64,000 bases of DNA from assembly GCF_905220995.1 (NCBI RefSeq), contig NZ_CAJNBJ010000001.1:496001-560000 (forward strand). The letters are read 5' to 3'. This DNA comes from Nitrospira defluvii. GTDB lineage: Bacteria > Nitrospirota > Nitrospiria > Nitrospirales > Nitrospiraceae. The notes beneath the pieces are model-generated. The model saw only the letters and a program-made list of their open reading frames with translations. It did not search any database and was not told where the DNA came from. The translations under genes and the position numbers were made by a program. Position 1 is the stretch's first letter. Each line of letters opens with the position of its first letter. Positions 8,602 to 19,335 of the stretch are shown here, piece by piece.

Positions 8602-9243
8602 TCAGAAATGATACGACAAACCCATGAAGAGTTGATGAGCGCGATAGGTCCCCTCGAAGCCCCCTAGCGACCCCAGTGCGCCACCGAAGCGAAGCGTAGA
8701 GTCGGTATATTTATACTCCGTAAACCATGCCACCTTGGGCGTGACGAATGCACGAATGCCGACCAGCACATTCCCGCCGAACGAGTGCTGTGTATCACTT
8801 TCCGTCTCGGAAGATCGCCCCAAATGTGCCACGAGCAGCGCTGGGCCGCCGCCAATGTAGGGCTGCCAGGTGACACCCGGATATCGTAACAACACATTGG
8901 CTCCGATTGTCGTCACTGAAAGATGAATGCCTGGCGCATCGTCCAGGTTCTTGATGTGCGGATTGCTATGCGTCACGTCCAATTCAACGCCGAACATTCC
9001 ATGACCGGGAAACACTCCCACCTTACCGCCGAAGGCTGGGCTGGTTTTCAGGTTAAAATTGAGGAAATCCTGACCGGCAAGTGCACCGGTCCCCCTCACG
9101 TTACGAAGGGGATCGACGAAGTTCCAGCCGAACTGACCGGCGACGTACCATTCCGCAAGGGAACCGGCGGGAAAGAAGAGAAGCAGCCAACAGAGCAGGA
9201 GACTGGGAACAAGTCCGATTGACGCAGACCTTCTGTACACCAT
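8602..9243 (-). CDS. Outer-membrane beta-barrel protein
   Basis: This 213-residue protein has an N-terminal signal peptide (hydrophobic LLLCWLLLFFPAG followed by SLA-EW). It then alternates aromatic and polar residues in the manner of an 8-stranded OmpA/OmpW-like barrel and ends in the aromatic GLSYHF expected for BAM recognition. GGKVGVFPGHGMFGVELDV and the WFTEYKYTDST strand resemble opacity-type porin-fold proteins. The ATG at 9241-9243 was chosen because GGAG lies 8 bases upstream; the frame is open a little further. The ligand is unknown. It is co-directional with the Gly/Tyr-rich lipoprotein gene. Confidence 0.8.
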   Translation of the reverse strand: MVYRRSASIGLVPSLLLCWLLLFFPAGSLAEWYVAGQFGWNFVDPLRNVRGTGALAGQDFLNFNLKTSPAFGGKVGVFPGHGMFGVELDVTHSNPHIKNLDDAPGIHLSVTTIGANVLLRYPGVTWQPYIGGGPALLVAHLGRSSETESDTQHSFGGNVLVGIRAFVTPKVAWFTEYKYTDSTLRFGGALGSLGGFEGTYRAHQLFMGLSYHF

Positions 9244-9449
9244 GGTGCTTGCTCCATGGGCGAGGCGTGCCTTGATCATACCAGGCTATCGACGCGGCAC
9301 ACTGGACAACTTTGCAGTACGCCTCGAAGTGATGTCGAATGGAGGAGGGTACGGCCTGGGGATAGTCGGCCGACGGGAAGGACTGGAGCGAATCTGCACG
9401 ACCGCCTGTTTGATCGTGCGACACAGGGTCGACCCGACTCGACACCGCG

Positions 9450-9662
9450 CTAGGGTTCGTTTCGGGCTGAGGCATTATACAGCCAGTAGAGGGCAATGCC
9501 TCCGACCACGGCGATCCCCAGGCCGAGCAAGGCGTGGGTACCGAAACCCAGCGGCCCCACGAACAGCTCCGCCACCCGAGGCAAGGCCACGGTGGCAACG
9601 AGCACCATGGCCAGGGCGATCAGGTGAATTCGCAAGTAGATGGGTTCGCCGGGTTTGCGCAT
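9450..9662 (-). CDS. Small two-helix membrane protein, unknown
   Basis: This predicted 70-residue protein has two hydrophobic helices (about residues 12-35 and 42-62) and charged ends (MRKPGEP at the start, ARNEP at the end). I know no family for it. The ATG at 9660-9662 is preferred over the adjacent GTG. The ribosome-binding site is weak. It follows the IDO-like gene by about 90 bases on the same strand. The coding character (a hydrophobic pattern with typical GC-ending codons) supports it being real. Confidence 0.6.
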   Translation of the reverse strand: MRKPGEPIYLRIHLIALAMVLVATVALPRVAELFVGPLGFGTHALLGLGIAVVGGIALYWLYNASARNEP

Positions 9663-9752
9663 CACTAGATAACTCGATCCAGCACGCAGTGTACGAACTT
9701 TTGCGCCGGTAATCCAGCCCGGAGCGTCGATGAGAGCTTCACCTCCCGCGAG

Positions 9753-10958
9753 TTAGTTTTGAATGACGCGCTTCGTATCTTCCAGGTGTTTGTTTAAATA
9801 GGGCATGAACGGCGTGCCGCCTGTCCCGACTGCGGTAGGATTGCCGGCATGCGACTGATGCTGCCGAAAGATATACCGCTCCGCGTAATCCACGTGAATC
9901 TGACGGAACTGGGCCAACAGATCCACGTTGGCGCAATAGGCCCGCCAGAGCTCTGGGTGTGTGGACTTCCGGTCACGGACATACCCGCAGAGCAAGGGAC
10001 GCCCCTGCCGATCCCTGTGCGCCTCTAACGCAGCGAGAAACGCCCGGTGACGCGGAGGCATATAGTCTCGCATCTCCACGAGGTATTGCGTCAGCGGATC
10101 CTCGGCATGGGGCACGCCAAGCCCAGCATCCAAAGCCGGCACGATCGAGCTTTGCGAACCGGTCTCACCACGGAACTGTTGAGGCTGATCGGCATACTCG
10201 GGCACGCCTTCATAGATGATACCGTTCGGCAGGGCCGGACTATTCTTCCATCCATGGATGTACGGACGGACACGACTGTAATAGATGTACGGGTCACATC
10301 GTTCCGGCATGCGAAGCAACGTCTCACGCATGGCTTCCTGCGCCCCGGCGAGTGCCCCCAAGCCTGCCAGCACCGCATCCGCTCGATCCTCTCGCGCGGC
10401 ATGATGTGCCTGCACGAGCCCCTGCAGCCCCGGCCCCGCCTTTGCCTCAATATCGATGTGAATCAGCACAAACCACTCCTCATCGAGCCCACCGAGGAAA
10501 TTCTGCAGCAGCACGATATTGCCGAGCTCGATGGGCTTATGCGGATCAAGTCGCCGCCAATTGTGCAACGCGTAGGAGGCGTAGGACAGCACCGGCGGGC
10601 GTCCGAGCTGTTGGGCAACCTGACACCAAGGACGAGCGAGACTCGCCGGCAGCCGAGTTGCAGGATGGTCGGGATCCTCCCAGACATAGGCATGACCGAC
10701 GAACGACAGGACTCGCATCACGGATCGAAAGACATCCAGTCCCCATTCATCCGCCACGGCTCCCATGATGTCCTGGCGATCCTGGATGACCCCACGCACC
10801 TGTCGCGCGCCGAGAAGCTTGGGCAGGTCGGCACCGATCTGATTGAGAATGGGTTCCTCAGCCAATTGCTCCAGAGGATCAGTAGCGGGAAGAAACCCTC
10901 GGTCAGGCGAGAGGTCAAACGCCGAGAGTGACAGTGACGGAATATCTGACATCGTCAT
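9753..10958 (-). CDS. Indoleamine 2,3-dioxygenase family protein
   Basis: This 401-residue protein resembles the heme dioxygenases that open the indole ring of tryptophan to N-formylkynurenine. Visible family features are the RPYIHGWK segment with GIIYEGV, the GSQSSIVPALDA stretch, MRDYMPPRHRAFL, and the GTGGT loop (residues 378-382) that closes over the active site in IDO. His355 in QIHVDYAERY aligns by context with the proximal heme ligand of human IDO1. The ATG at 10956-10958 has AGGAG about 6 bases upstream. No other kynurenine-pathway gene is nearby, so the substrate is an inference from the family only. Confidence 0.85.
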   Translation of the reverse strand: MTMSDIPSLSLSAFDLSPDRGFLPATDPLEQLAEEPILNQIGADLPKLLGARQVRGVIQDRQDIMGAVADEWGLDVFRSVMRVLSFVGHAYVWEDPDHPATRLPASLARPWCQVAQQLGRPPVLSYASYALHNWRRLDPHKPIELGNIVLLQNFLGGLDEEWFVLIHIDIEAKAGPGLQGLVQAHHAAREDRADAVLAGLGALAGAQEAMRETLLRMPERCDPYIYYSRVRPYIHGWKNSPALPNGIIYEGVPEYADQPQQFRGETGSQSSIVPALDAGLGVPHAEDPLTQYLVEMRDYMPPRHRAFLAALEAHRDRQGRPLLCGYVRDRKSTHPELWRAYCANVDLLAQFRQIHVDYAERYIFRQHQSHAGNPTAVGTGGTPFMPYLNKHLEDTKRVIQN

Positions 10959-11144
10959 GGGCGCTCCTGTGCCGAATGCGAATACGTTACTGTACCACAG
11001 GCTGTTCGCCCACTGCTGTCAGACATCCGTTGGCCTGCCAGAGAGGGTGGCTGAGGCTCCGTTCGCAACTGAGTATGGAGGGGGGATGGATGAGGAGAGA
11101 GCCACAATCTGATTCGAAGGGTCGGAGCGATGCTGCGCGGAGCC

Positions 11145-11729
11145 CTACGTCTCCTCTGGCTTCTCCCGCACATTGAATTGATTCATGGCAGTCGCGACGT
11201 CGCGGTTGAGCAGCAGCTCGAGGGCGTCGACCGCTCGATCCAGACAGGGATCATATGAAGCTCGCTCTTCCCGAGAGACCGGCTCCAGCACATAGTCTGC
11301 CGTGTCTTGTCTCGGCGCCGGTCGGCCAACCCCGATCTTCAGTCGGACGAACTGCGGCGTCCCTAACGCTTCGATCACGGACTTGATGCCGTTGTGACCG
11401 CCGCTGCCGCCGTCCCGCCTGATACGCAAACGACCCGGCTCCAGATCCAGATCATCGTGCACCACAACCAGGGCATCAGGAGTGAGACCGAGCTCGCGAA
11501 GGAGACCTTTGAGAGGGGGACCGCTGAGGTTCATCCAGTCGAGCGTACCAGCCAGCTCGACGAGTTTGGAACCGGCGCGACCCGAGCCTCGCTGGGCCGC
11601 GCCTTTCCTGGTGAGACGTATCGACCACCGCGCCGCCGCCCGCTCGATCACCCAGCAACCGATATTATGCCGCGTGTCGGCATATTCGGATCCGGGATTG
11701 CCCAACCCAACGAGCAGGCGCAACGCCAC
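11145..11729 (-). CDS. pth: Peptidyl-tRNA hydrolase
   Basis: Pth (194 residues) releases tRNA from prematurely ended peptides. The catalytic set is visible: Asn11 and His21 in GLGNPG...TRHNIG, Met66-Asn67 in DWMNLSG, and the aspartates in VVHDDLDLEPG (Asp92/93). Translation starts at a GTG whose first base is the last base of the rplY stop codon, so the two are translationally coupled. Length and the pairing with rplY and prs are standard. Confidence 0.96.
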   Translation of the reverse strand: MALRLLVGLGNPGSEYADTRHNIGCWVIERAAARWSIRLTRKGAAQRGSGRAGSKLVELAGTLDWMNLSGPPLKGLLRELGLTPDALVVVHDDLDLEPGRLRIRRDGGSGGHNGIKSVIEALGTPQFVRLKIGVGRPAPRQDTADYVLEPVSREERASYDPCLDRAVDALELLLNRDVATAMNQFNVREKPEET

Positions 11730-12496
11730 TACTTCTTTTTCTCGGCTTCCTTCTTGGCTGGAGCTGCTCCCGCCTTGGGCGCAGCCGCCCCGGCCTTAGC
11801 ATCACCAGCCTTGCCTGCCTCGGCTCCGGCCGCGCCTTCAGCCGCAGCCTTCCCCTTCGCCGCCACTTCCGGCTCCTTGGCCCCCTCGGCGCCCGCCGCG
11901 CCGGTCGCCAACAAGGATTCGAGCTTGGCATCAGTCATCGGAGCCGCCACGCTCACGACCATGTGCTCCGGATCGTCCAGGAAACGCAACCCCTCAGTCT
12001 TCGCAATATCCTTCAGATGGATACCTTCATTAATCTGCAATTGCGAGGCATCGACGGCGATGAAATCCGGCAGCACGGACGGGAGACATTCGACGTGCAA
12101 TTCGCGCAACGCCTGATGCAACACGCCGCCCTCTTTCAAGCCGATCGGCTGGCCACCAGTCAGATGGATCGGAACCTTCACGCGAATCGGCTTATCCATG
12201 GCGACTTCAAAGAAATCCGCATGCAGCACGCTTCCCGCGATCGGATCCACTTGAAAGTCTCGCAACAATGCCGTGCGATTCGGTTTGCTTTTGGCCCCGT
12301 TGATCGTGAGGGAAATGAGTGCCGTGCTGCCGGCTTGGGATCGCAAAATTTTCACCAGCTCCTCCGGCTTGACGGAGAGCAGCAAACATTCTCCCTGCCC
12401 ATACAGCACCGCCGGAACCCGACCGGCACGACGAAGTTGACGCGCGGGGCCCTTACCTCCGCCATCTCTGCTCTCAACGGTTAACTCGAATTTCAT
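11729..12496 (-). CDS. rplY: 50S ribosomal protein L25/TL5 (CTC family)
   Basis: This is a 5S-rRNA-binding ribosomal protein of the long CTC type (255 residues). An N-terminal L25 domain (residues 1 to about 95, with GPARQLRRAGRVPAVLYG) is followed by the C-terminal beta domain. A low-complexity tail of about 50 residues rich in Ala, Lys, Gly and Glu ends in KKEAEKKK. The ATG at 12494-12496 has GGAGGAGC just upstream; the longer open frame overlapping prs is rejected. The tail is variable in this family and has no assigned role. Confidence 0.94.
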   Translation of the reverse strand: MKFELTVESRDGGGKGPARQLRRAGRVPAVLYGQGECLLLSVKPEELVKILRSQAGSTALISLTINGAKSKPNRTALLRDFQVDPIAGSVLHADFFEVAMDKPIRVKVPIHLTGGQPIGLKEGGVLHQALRELHVECLPSVLPDFIAVDASQLQINEGIHLKDIAKTEGLRFLDDPEHMVVSVAAPMTDAKLESLLATGAAGAEGAKEPEVAAKGKAAAEGAAGAEAGKAGDAKAGAAAPKAGAAPAKKEAEKKK

Positions 12497-12533
12497 GATG
12501 CTCCTCCTCGACCTGTCGCTCGACGCGGACGGC

Positions 12534-13475
12534 CTACACGAATAACGAACTGACTGATTCATCCTCATGGATGCGCCTGATGGCTTCGCCGAACAGCGGT
12601 GCCACAGACAACAATTTCAACTTCGGACACTTCAGATCTTTCCCGCGCAACGGAATCGAATCGGTCACCACCACTTCCGTCAGACCGGACTGCTGAAGCC
12701 GCTCCAAAGCGGGCCCAGACAACACGCCATGCGAGCAGCCGGCCCAAACTTCCCGAGCCCCTTTATCGAGGCAAGCTTGCGCCCCCTGCACAATCGTGCC
12801 CGCCGTATCAATCATATCGTCGAGGAGCAAGGCGCTCTTGCCTTGCACGTCACCGATAATATTCATGACTTGCGCCTGATTCGGCCCCTCACGCCGCTTG
12901 TCGATAATGGCAAGATTCGCCTGGAGCCGTTTGGCAAAGGCCCTCGCCCGCTCCACTCCACCGGCGTCGGGAGACACCACGACCAAATCCTCAATCTTGC
13001 GTTTAGTAATGTAATCCAAGAGCACCGGCAACGCGTACAAATTGTCCACAGGAATATCAAAGAACCCTTGAATCTGGCTGGCGTGGAGATCCATCGTCAA
13101 CACCCGGTCCGCGCCCGCCGTGGTGATAAGATCCGCCACCAACTTGGCAGAAATCGGCACACGCGGCTGATCCTTGCGGTCCTGACGGGCATACCCGAAA
13201 TAGGGAATCACCGCAGTAATGCGGTTGGCCGAGGACCGCTTCAATGCATCGATCATGATCAGCATCTCCATGATCGAATCATTGACCGGAGCACAGCAGG
13301 ACTGGATCAAGAACACATCCGCCCCGCGGACATTCTCCTCTACGCGAACGCGGATCTCACCATCACTGAACGAAGAGACTGTGGCAGCGCTGATGGGCAA
13401 ATCGAGATACGTTCCGATCGCGCGCGCAAGCGCAGGATTGGCGTTGCCCGAAAAGAGCTTCAGTTCCCTGTTCAT
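12534..13475 (-). CDS. prs: Ribose-phosphate pyrophosphokinase
   Basis: This 313-residue enzyme makes PRPP from ribose 5-phosphate and ATP for nucleotide, His and Trp synthesis. The N-terminal [14 protein letters not shown], the YARQDRK flexible loop, [18 protein letters not shown], and the PRPP-binding [13 protein letters not shown] are all present. The ATG at 13473-13475 with AAGGGGTGG upstream gives the canonical length; the 51-codon upstream extension is not conserved-looking. It sits in the common ispE-prs-rplY-pth order. Confidence 0.96.
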   Translation of the reverse strand: MNRELKLFSGNANPALARAIGTYLDLPISAATVSSFSDGEIRVRVEENVRGADVFLIQSCCAPVNDSIMEMLIMIDALKRSSANRITAVIPYFGYARQDRKDQPRVPISAKLVADLITTAGADRVLTMDLHASQIQGFFDIPVDNLYALPVLLDYITKRKIEDLVVVSPDAGGVERARAFAKRLQANLAIIDKRREGPNQAQVMNIIGDVQGKSALLLDDMIDTAGTIVQGAQACLDKGAREVWAGCSHGVLSGPALERLQQSGLTEVVVTDSIPLRGKDLKCPKLKLLSVAPLFGEAIRRIHEDESVSSLFV

Positions 13476-13710
13476 TCCACCCCTTACGATGCGGTACGTG
13501 GCGATACGACTACTGTCAGCGGTGCTGGTCGAGTTGGTACAACACGGTGGGCACGGACAGGACCCGTAGTCAATCCCGCTGACCTCGTGCACGATCCAAA
13601 CAAGCGGACGCTTACCGAAGCTCAGCACAATAACGAAACTGTTCAGAACTTGTCAACCGATCGGCCTGAGGAAAGGTCCAGCGGGCAACGACGATGGCCC
13701 GAGAGAGCGA

Positions 13711-13749
13711 ACGTGCCGCCTGGAGGCTCCTGGCCACCAGGCCCCACGT
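13711..13749 (-). other. Strong imperfect hairpin between ispE and prs
   Basis: On either strand ACGTG and CACGT arms (5 bp), a symmetric GG/GG internal loop and a second 6-bp stem (GCCTGG/CCAGGC) enclose a 13-base loop. It begins 15 bases after the ispE stop and 235 bases before prs. There is no T-run next to it, so it is not a canonical intrinsic terminator. It could be a processing or attenuation element in the prs leader. I know no named RNA family that matches. Confidence 0.45.
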
Positions 13750-13764
13750 AGCGAACGCACGCGC

Positions 13765-14664
13765 TCAGACAACGCGCATCTCGGGCACACCACCTACCGG
13801 GACGGCAAAGGCCTTCCTTTGTGGATCGGCAGCACAGACCAGTGCCGCCTGTTTGGCCATCGCCTCGTCCCCGAATACCCCGAACATTGTGGCACCGCTC
13901 CCTGAGAGGAGGGCGACCTCAGCTCCTAGGCTGACGAGTTGGCGCTTAATCTGGCCCAGCACCGGATGTTGAGCAAAGACGGGTCCCTCAAAGTCGTTCT
14001 CCACCAGGGGAATGATCTCCGCCCAATCCAACACGGAGCGGCTCCCCAACTGCTGCAACGAGTCAGAAAGCGGTCGCACACCCTGGCGTGTCGTGGCGAG
14101 TTGCTGGTAGGCCCATTTCGTTTCGACCGGAAACCCCGGGTTCACAAGCACGATCCATCTCTGCCCCGTGACCTGAACCGGACTGACCAGTTCGCCCCGG
14201 CCGGTCACGCAGGCGGCAGGCGCCACAAAAAAGAACGGCACATCACTTCCCAACTGCTGTCCCACTTCCGCCATCCGTTCGACCGACCAATCCAGCCGCA
14301 ATAGCTTGACCAAGCCCAGGATCGTTGCCGCCGCATCGCTGCTGCCGCCGCCCAGTCCGGCCCCCATCGGAATACGCTTGGCCAGGCTGATGGAGAGATC
14401 AATTGACCGTTGCGCTCGGGCCAGCACGAGTTGCGCAGCACGATAGACGAGATTGCTCTGGTCGACCGCCAACGCGGCATGATCGCAACGCAAGGCGATA
14501 CGCGAGACGGCGGCAGGCTGCATGGTGAGGGTGATCTCATCTGTCAATCCGACGGTGTGCATCAGCGACCAGATGGCATGGAACCCATCAGGCCGACGCT
14601 CGAGCACCCGGAGAATCAAATTCACTTTGGCAGGAGTCAGAACCCGCAGACTGGTCGCATTCAC
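13765..14664 (-). CDS. ispE: 4-diphosphocytidyl-2-C-methyl-D-erythritol kinase
   Basis: IspE is the GHMP kinase of the non-mevalonate (MEP) isoprenoid pathway. The N-terminal TPAKVNLILRVLERRPDGFH and the ATP-binding glycine motif PMGAGLGGGSSDAA are diagnostic, and the C-terminal SGSGATMFGVF completes the GHMP pattern. The length is 299 residues. It starts at a GTG 21 bases after the stop of the pilR-like gene with no clear ribosome-binding site. Isoprenoid units from this pathway would feed the undecaprenyl-phosphate needed by the wall and glycan genes elsewhere in the window. Confidence 0.95.
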   Translation of the reverse strand: MNATSLRVLTPAKVNLILRVLERRPDGFHAIWSLMHTVGLTDEITLTMQPAAVSRIALRCDHAALAVDQSNLVYRAAQLVLARAQRSIDLSISLAKRIPMGAGLGGGSSDAAATILGLVKLLRLDWSVERMAEVGQQLGSDVPFFFVAPAACVTGRGELVSPVQVTGQRWIVLVNPGFPVETKWAYQQLATTRQGVRPLSDSLQQLGSRSVLDWAEIIPLVENDFEGPVFAQHPVLGQIKRQLVSLGAEVALLSGSGATMFGVFGDEAMAKQAALVCAADPQRKAFAVPVGGVPEMRVV

Positions 14665-14685
14665 TCGCAGCTTACTGGGGCGGCG

Positions 14686-16049
<1,364 letters not shown>

Positions 16050-16065
<16 letters not shown>

Positions 16066-17858
16066 GGTTCCCTTCCTTCATGCCGCAGCCGGGCACCGGT
16101 TTCCGCAGACTGCGGGAGACAGACGACAAATCGTGCACCGCTCCCGACTTCGCTTTCCACCTTGATCCACCCGCCATGGAGATCCACAATCCGGTGCACC
16201 TGGGCCAGCCCCAACCCCGAGCCCTCTTTTTTTGTGGTAAAAAACGGGAGAAAGATCTTGTCGAAATTCTGCTTGGGAATGCCTTCTCCGCTGTCCTGAA
16301 AGCCGACTTCAATGACATCGGCACGCCGGCCGCCGACTTCCACCCGCCGCAGCCCTGTGGTAATCGTCAGCGTCCCTCCGCCGGACATGGCATCAAAGGC
16401 ATTGACCGCCAAATTCCAAAACACCTGCTTCAACTGGTCCTGATCAACCTGTGCGACCAGGTTTGTGGGTGCCATGCGGGAGACGATCGAAACTCCCATT
16501 CGTGACTGCGCCTCATGTTGGATCAGATCCAGCGTATCGGCAAGGACTTTGTTCAAATCTTGCTCGGTAATGCGCAAGGCGGGCGGACGCGCATACTGAA
16601 GAAACTCCGTGATGATGTTGTCGAGCCGCCTGGCTTCACGAATGGCAATGTCCATCAACCGCTGACTGGTTTCATCGGAGCCCACATCCTGCCGCAACAT
16701 CTGCATGGCCCCGGCAAGCGCACCCAGTGGATTACGTATTTCGTGCGCCATCCCCGCAGACATCTCGCCCAAATTGGCCAGCCATTCCCGCCGACGCATT
16801 TCTTCTTCCAGGTAACGGATTTGCGTGAGGTCCTTGAAGACCCCCACCAGACCACGCTGCATCCCTTGCTCCTGAAGTGGTGAAACGGTCATGCCTAATA
16901 CGAGACAGCTGCCGTTGGCATGAAAGCAATCGACCTCAAAGCGCAGAGGCGACAGCGACGTCAGCTCTGTCTCCTGCGCACGCTCGTCCGGGTGCCAATT
17001 GAAGACCTCATGCCACATGCGACCCTGCACGTCCGAGAAGGCATAGCCGGTGACTTCATACGCCGCGGGATTGAACGAGGTGATACATCCCTCTTGGTCG
17101 GTGGTAAACACGCCGCTGCTGATGCTGCGCACGATGCTCTCGTGGAACACCTGAAGGCGGGTGAGGCCCTGCTCCTTCTCTCGCAAGGACTGATCGGCAT
17201 GCCGAAGTTCATCGGCCAGCACACCGCTCAAGAATCCGACGACCAGGAACGCGAGGCCATACACCTCAAAGGTCTGCAACGCTTCAGGTCCTTCGAGCTT
17301 GCTGGGAGGCAACCACGCGGAAGCATTCAAAAGCCTGAAGTATTGCACCGCCGTGATGGCACCGAACAGGAACGTGCACCCTGCGCCCGTGACAATGCCG
17401 ACACGTCGATGAGGAACCAGGCTGGCCACCGTCACGGTGATGACATAGAGCACGGCAAACGGGCTCTCGACTCCGCCGGTCCTCGCAATCAGGACGGTCT
17501 CGAGGACCACATCGACCCCGACCTGCACCCAGATGAACGCGGAATGAGCCGCGGCGGTCGTGAGCCGTCTCAACACCACCGCATAGACAATCGTAATGGT
17601 GTAGGTGAAGACGATTAAGGCAGTAAAGGTGGGCGCGGATTCGCCACGCGTGGATTGAAAGGCCAGGGACAACCCCAACATCAAGGTGACCAGCACCACC
17701 CGCAGCCCCATCAGCCAATGGAGCCTGGTTTTCAGCTCAGGCAGTGAGCGATCGACAGTCGGCGCAGACAGGGCTTCAACGCCACGTAACCGCGTGGCGT
17801 CTTGGCCTGAAGGCGACTCGGTATCGGTGGAGGGGGCTGGACAGGTTGACGACAGCAT
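16050..17858 (-). CDS. pilS: Membrane PAS sensor histidine kinase, PilS-like
   Basis: This 602-residue kinase has about six N-terminal membrane helices (residues 45-215), a short coil, and a PAS domain (about 240-345, FNPAAYEVTGYAFSDVQGRMWHEVF). A HisKA dimerisation domain follows, with His372 in SAGMAHEIRNPLGAL, then a HATPase domain with G-box motifs (DSGEGIPKQNFDKIF, GSGLGLA). The six-helix plus PAS layout is that of PilS. The partner regulator gene overlaps its end. The N-terminal 40 residues before the first helix are Pro/Ser-rich, so a later start is possible. Confidence 0.85.
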
Positions 17859-17949
17859 GCCGGGCGCGTTGCCCTGATGGATGTGCGACGCGCGGCCATT
17901 GGAAAAATCGGGCCGCGCGCCGTGAATCGGATGCGACTGCGCGGCGTCG

Positions 17950-19164
17950 CTATTGAATGGCTTGCGCCATCGTGAAGATCGGCAGGTACATCGCGATGAC
18001 GATAAACCCGATAATGGTACCCAACACCACCATCATGATCGGTTCGAGGAGCGAGGTCAGTGTTTCGACGGCCTGGTCGACTTCGTCTTCATAGAAATCG
18101 GCAATCTTGCCGAGCATGGCATCGAGCGCGCCGGTGGACTCTCCGACGGCGATCATATGCGTCACCATCTTGGGAAACACATTACACTTGGCCAGCGGCT
18201 CGGAGATGGTTTTCCCTCCGCTGATACTCACCCGGGCATTCATCAAGGCTTCTTCGATCACCTTGTTGCCGGACGTCTTCGCGCAGATGCTCAATCCTTC
18301 CAACAACGGCACACCACTGGTGATCAACGTGCCCAGCGTGCGGGTAAATTTCGCCACGGATGCCTTTCTGATCAAATCCCCAACGATCGGCATCTTGAGG
18401 AGCAGCTTGTCGATCACGACTCGCCCGTTCACCGTGGCATAGTAGCGTTTGATCGCGATGATCGCGCCCACCACCGCGCCGAACATGGCATACCAATAAC
18501 TCTGGAAGAAATTGCTGACGTTGATGACGATCTGTGTCGGGCCTGGAAGGCCGACCTTGCCGCCGGACATTTCCATGAACATCTGCGCAAACACCGGGAT
18601 GACCCACACCATCAATACGCTGATGATGATCACGGCGACCCCGACGATGGCCGTCGGATAGACCATCGCCGACTTGATCTGGCCTTTCAACTTCATGGCC
18701 TTTTCAATGTGCTTGGCCAAACGGGTCAGAATCGTATCGAGCAGACCGCCCACCTCACCGGCGTGGATCATGTTGACGTACAGATCATCGAACACTTTGG
18801 GATGGCGTTTTAAGGCGTCGGAGAAGGTGGAACCGGCCTCCACACTGTTTTTGACATCGCCGACCGTTTCGCGCAGGACTTTGTTTTCTGATTGCGTAGA
18901 GAGAATGTCCAGGCACTGGATCAGCGGCAATCCCGCATTGATCATCGTCCCGAACTGGCGCGTGAACACCACGAGATCCTTGTCGGTCAGCCCACCCCCG
19001 ATGTTCAGCTTGAATTTTCCGCCGCCTGACTTTTCTTCCAGGCTGGTCACGACGACCTGTTGCTTGCGAAGTTGTTCCACCGCCTCGTCTCTGGTCTTGG
19101 CGGTGAGCTCGCCCTTCTTCACGGCACCCTGGCGGTTTCGGCCGACATAGGCGAATGTACTCAT
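17950..19164 (-). CDS. pilC: Type IV pilus inner-membrane platform protein
   Basis: PilC/GspF-type proteins form the inner-membrane platform on which the pilus ATPases act. Two T2SF domains are visible (residues about 68-191 and 271-393), each with the FTRQ/FTRT start and three membrane segments in total. The soluble N-terminal FAYVGRNRQGAVKKGEL stretch is typical, as is the end GFIVIAMYLPIF. At 404 residues it has the usual length. A good promoter lies about 80 bases upstream, and pilS and pilR follow. pilB, pilT and pilin genes are not in the window. Confidence 0.95.
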   Translation of the reverse strand: MSTFAYVGRNRQGAVKKGELTAKTRDEAVEQLRKQQVVVTSLEEKSGGGKFKLNIGGGLTDKDLVVFTRQFGTMINAGLPLIQCLDILSTQSENKVLRETVGDVKNSVEAGSTFSDALKRHPKVFDDLYVNMIHAGEVGGLLDTILTRLAKHIEKAMKLKGQIKSAMVYPTAIVGVAVIIISVLMVWVIPVFAQMFMEMSGGKVGLPGPTQIVINVSNFFQSYWYAMFGAVVGAIIAIKRYYATVNGRVVIDKLLLKMPIVGDLIRKASVAKFTRTLGTLITSGVPLLEGLSICAKTSGNKVIEEALMNARVSISGGKTISEPLAKCNVFPKMVTHMIAVGESTGALDAMLGKIADFYEDEVDQAVETLTSLLEPIMMVVLGTIIGFIVIAMYLPIFTMAQAIQ

Positions 19165-19239
19165 GACGCGGTTTCCACTCCTTTAGAACATCGAACAGCA
19201 GGCAGGACACGGAGGTATGCAGCGGAAAACTATGATCGA

Positions 19240-19268
19240 AGTCTATAAGACGACCCAAAAACTGTCAA
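19240..19268 (-). promoter_or_regulatory. Sigma-70 promoter of pilC-pilS-pilR
   Basis: Minus-strand TTGACA (19263-19268) and TAGACT (19240-19245) are separated by exactly 17 bases. The element is about 75 bases before the pilC ATG. The leader then carries AAAGGAG, 13 bases from the ATG. The match to consensus (11 of 12 at -35 and -10 apart from two minus-10 mismatches) makes this one of the better promoters in the window, and shows pilC is not obviously dependent on sigma-54. Confidence 0.6.
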
Positions 19269-19335
19269 ACAAATGCCCAAAAATGGAACCGTCACGACAC
19301 CGCGAAACACGCGTCCAGCGAAGCGTCCGCGCACG

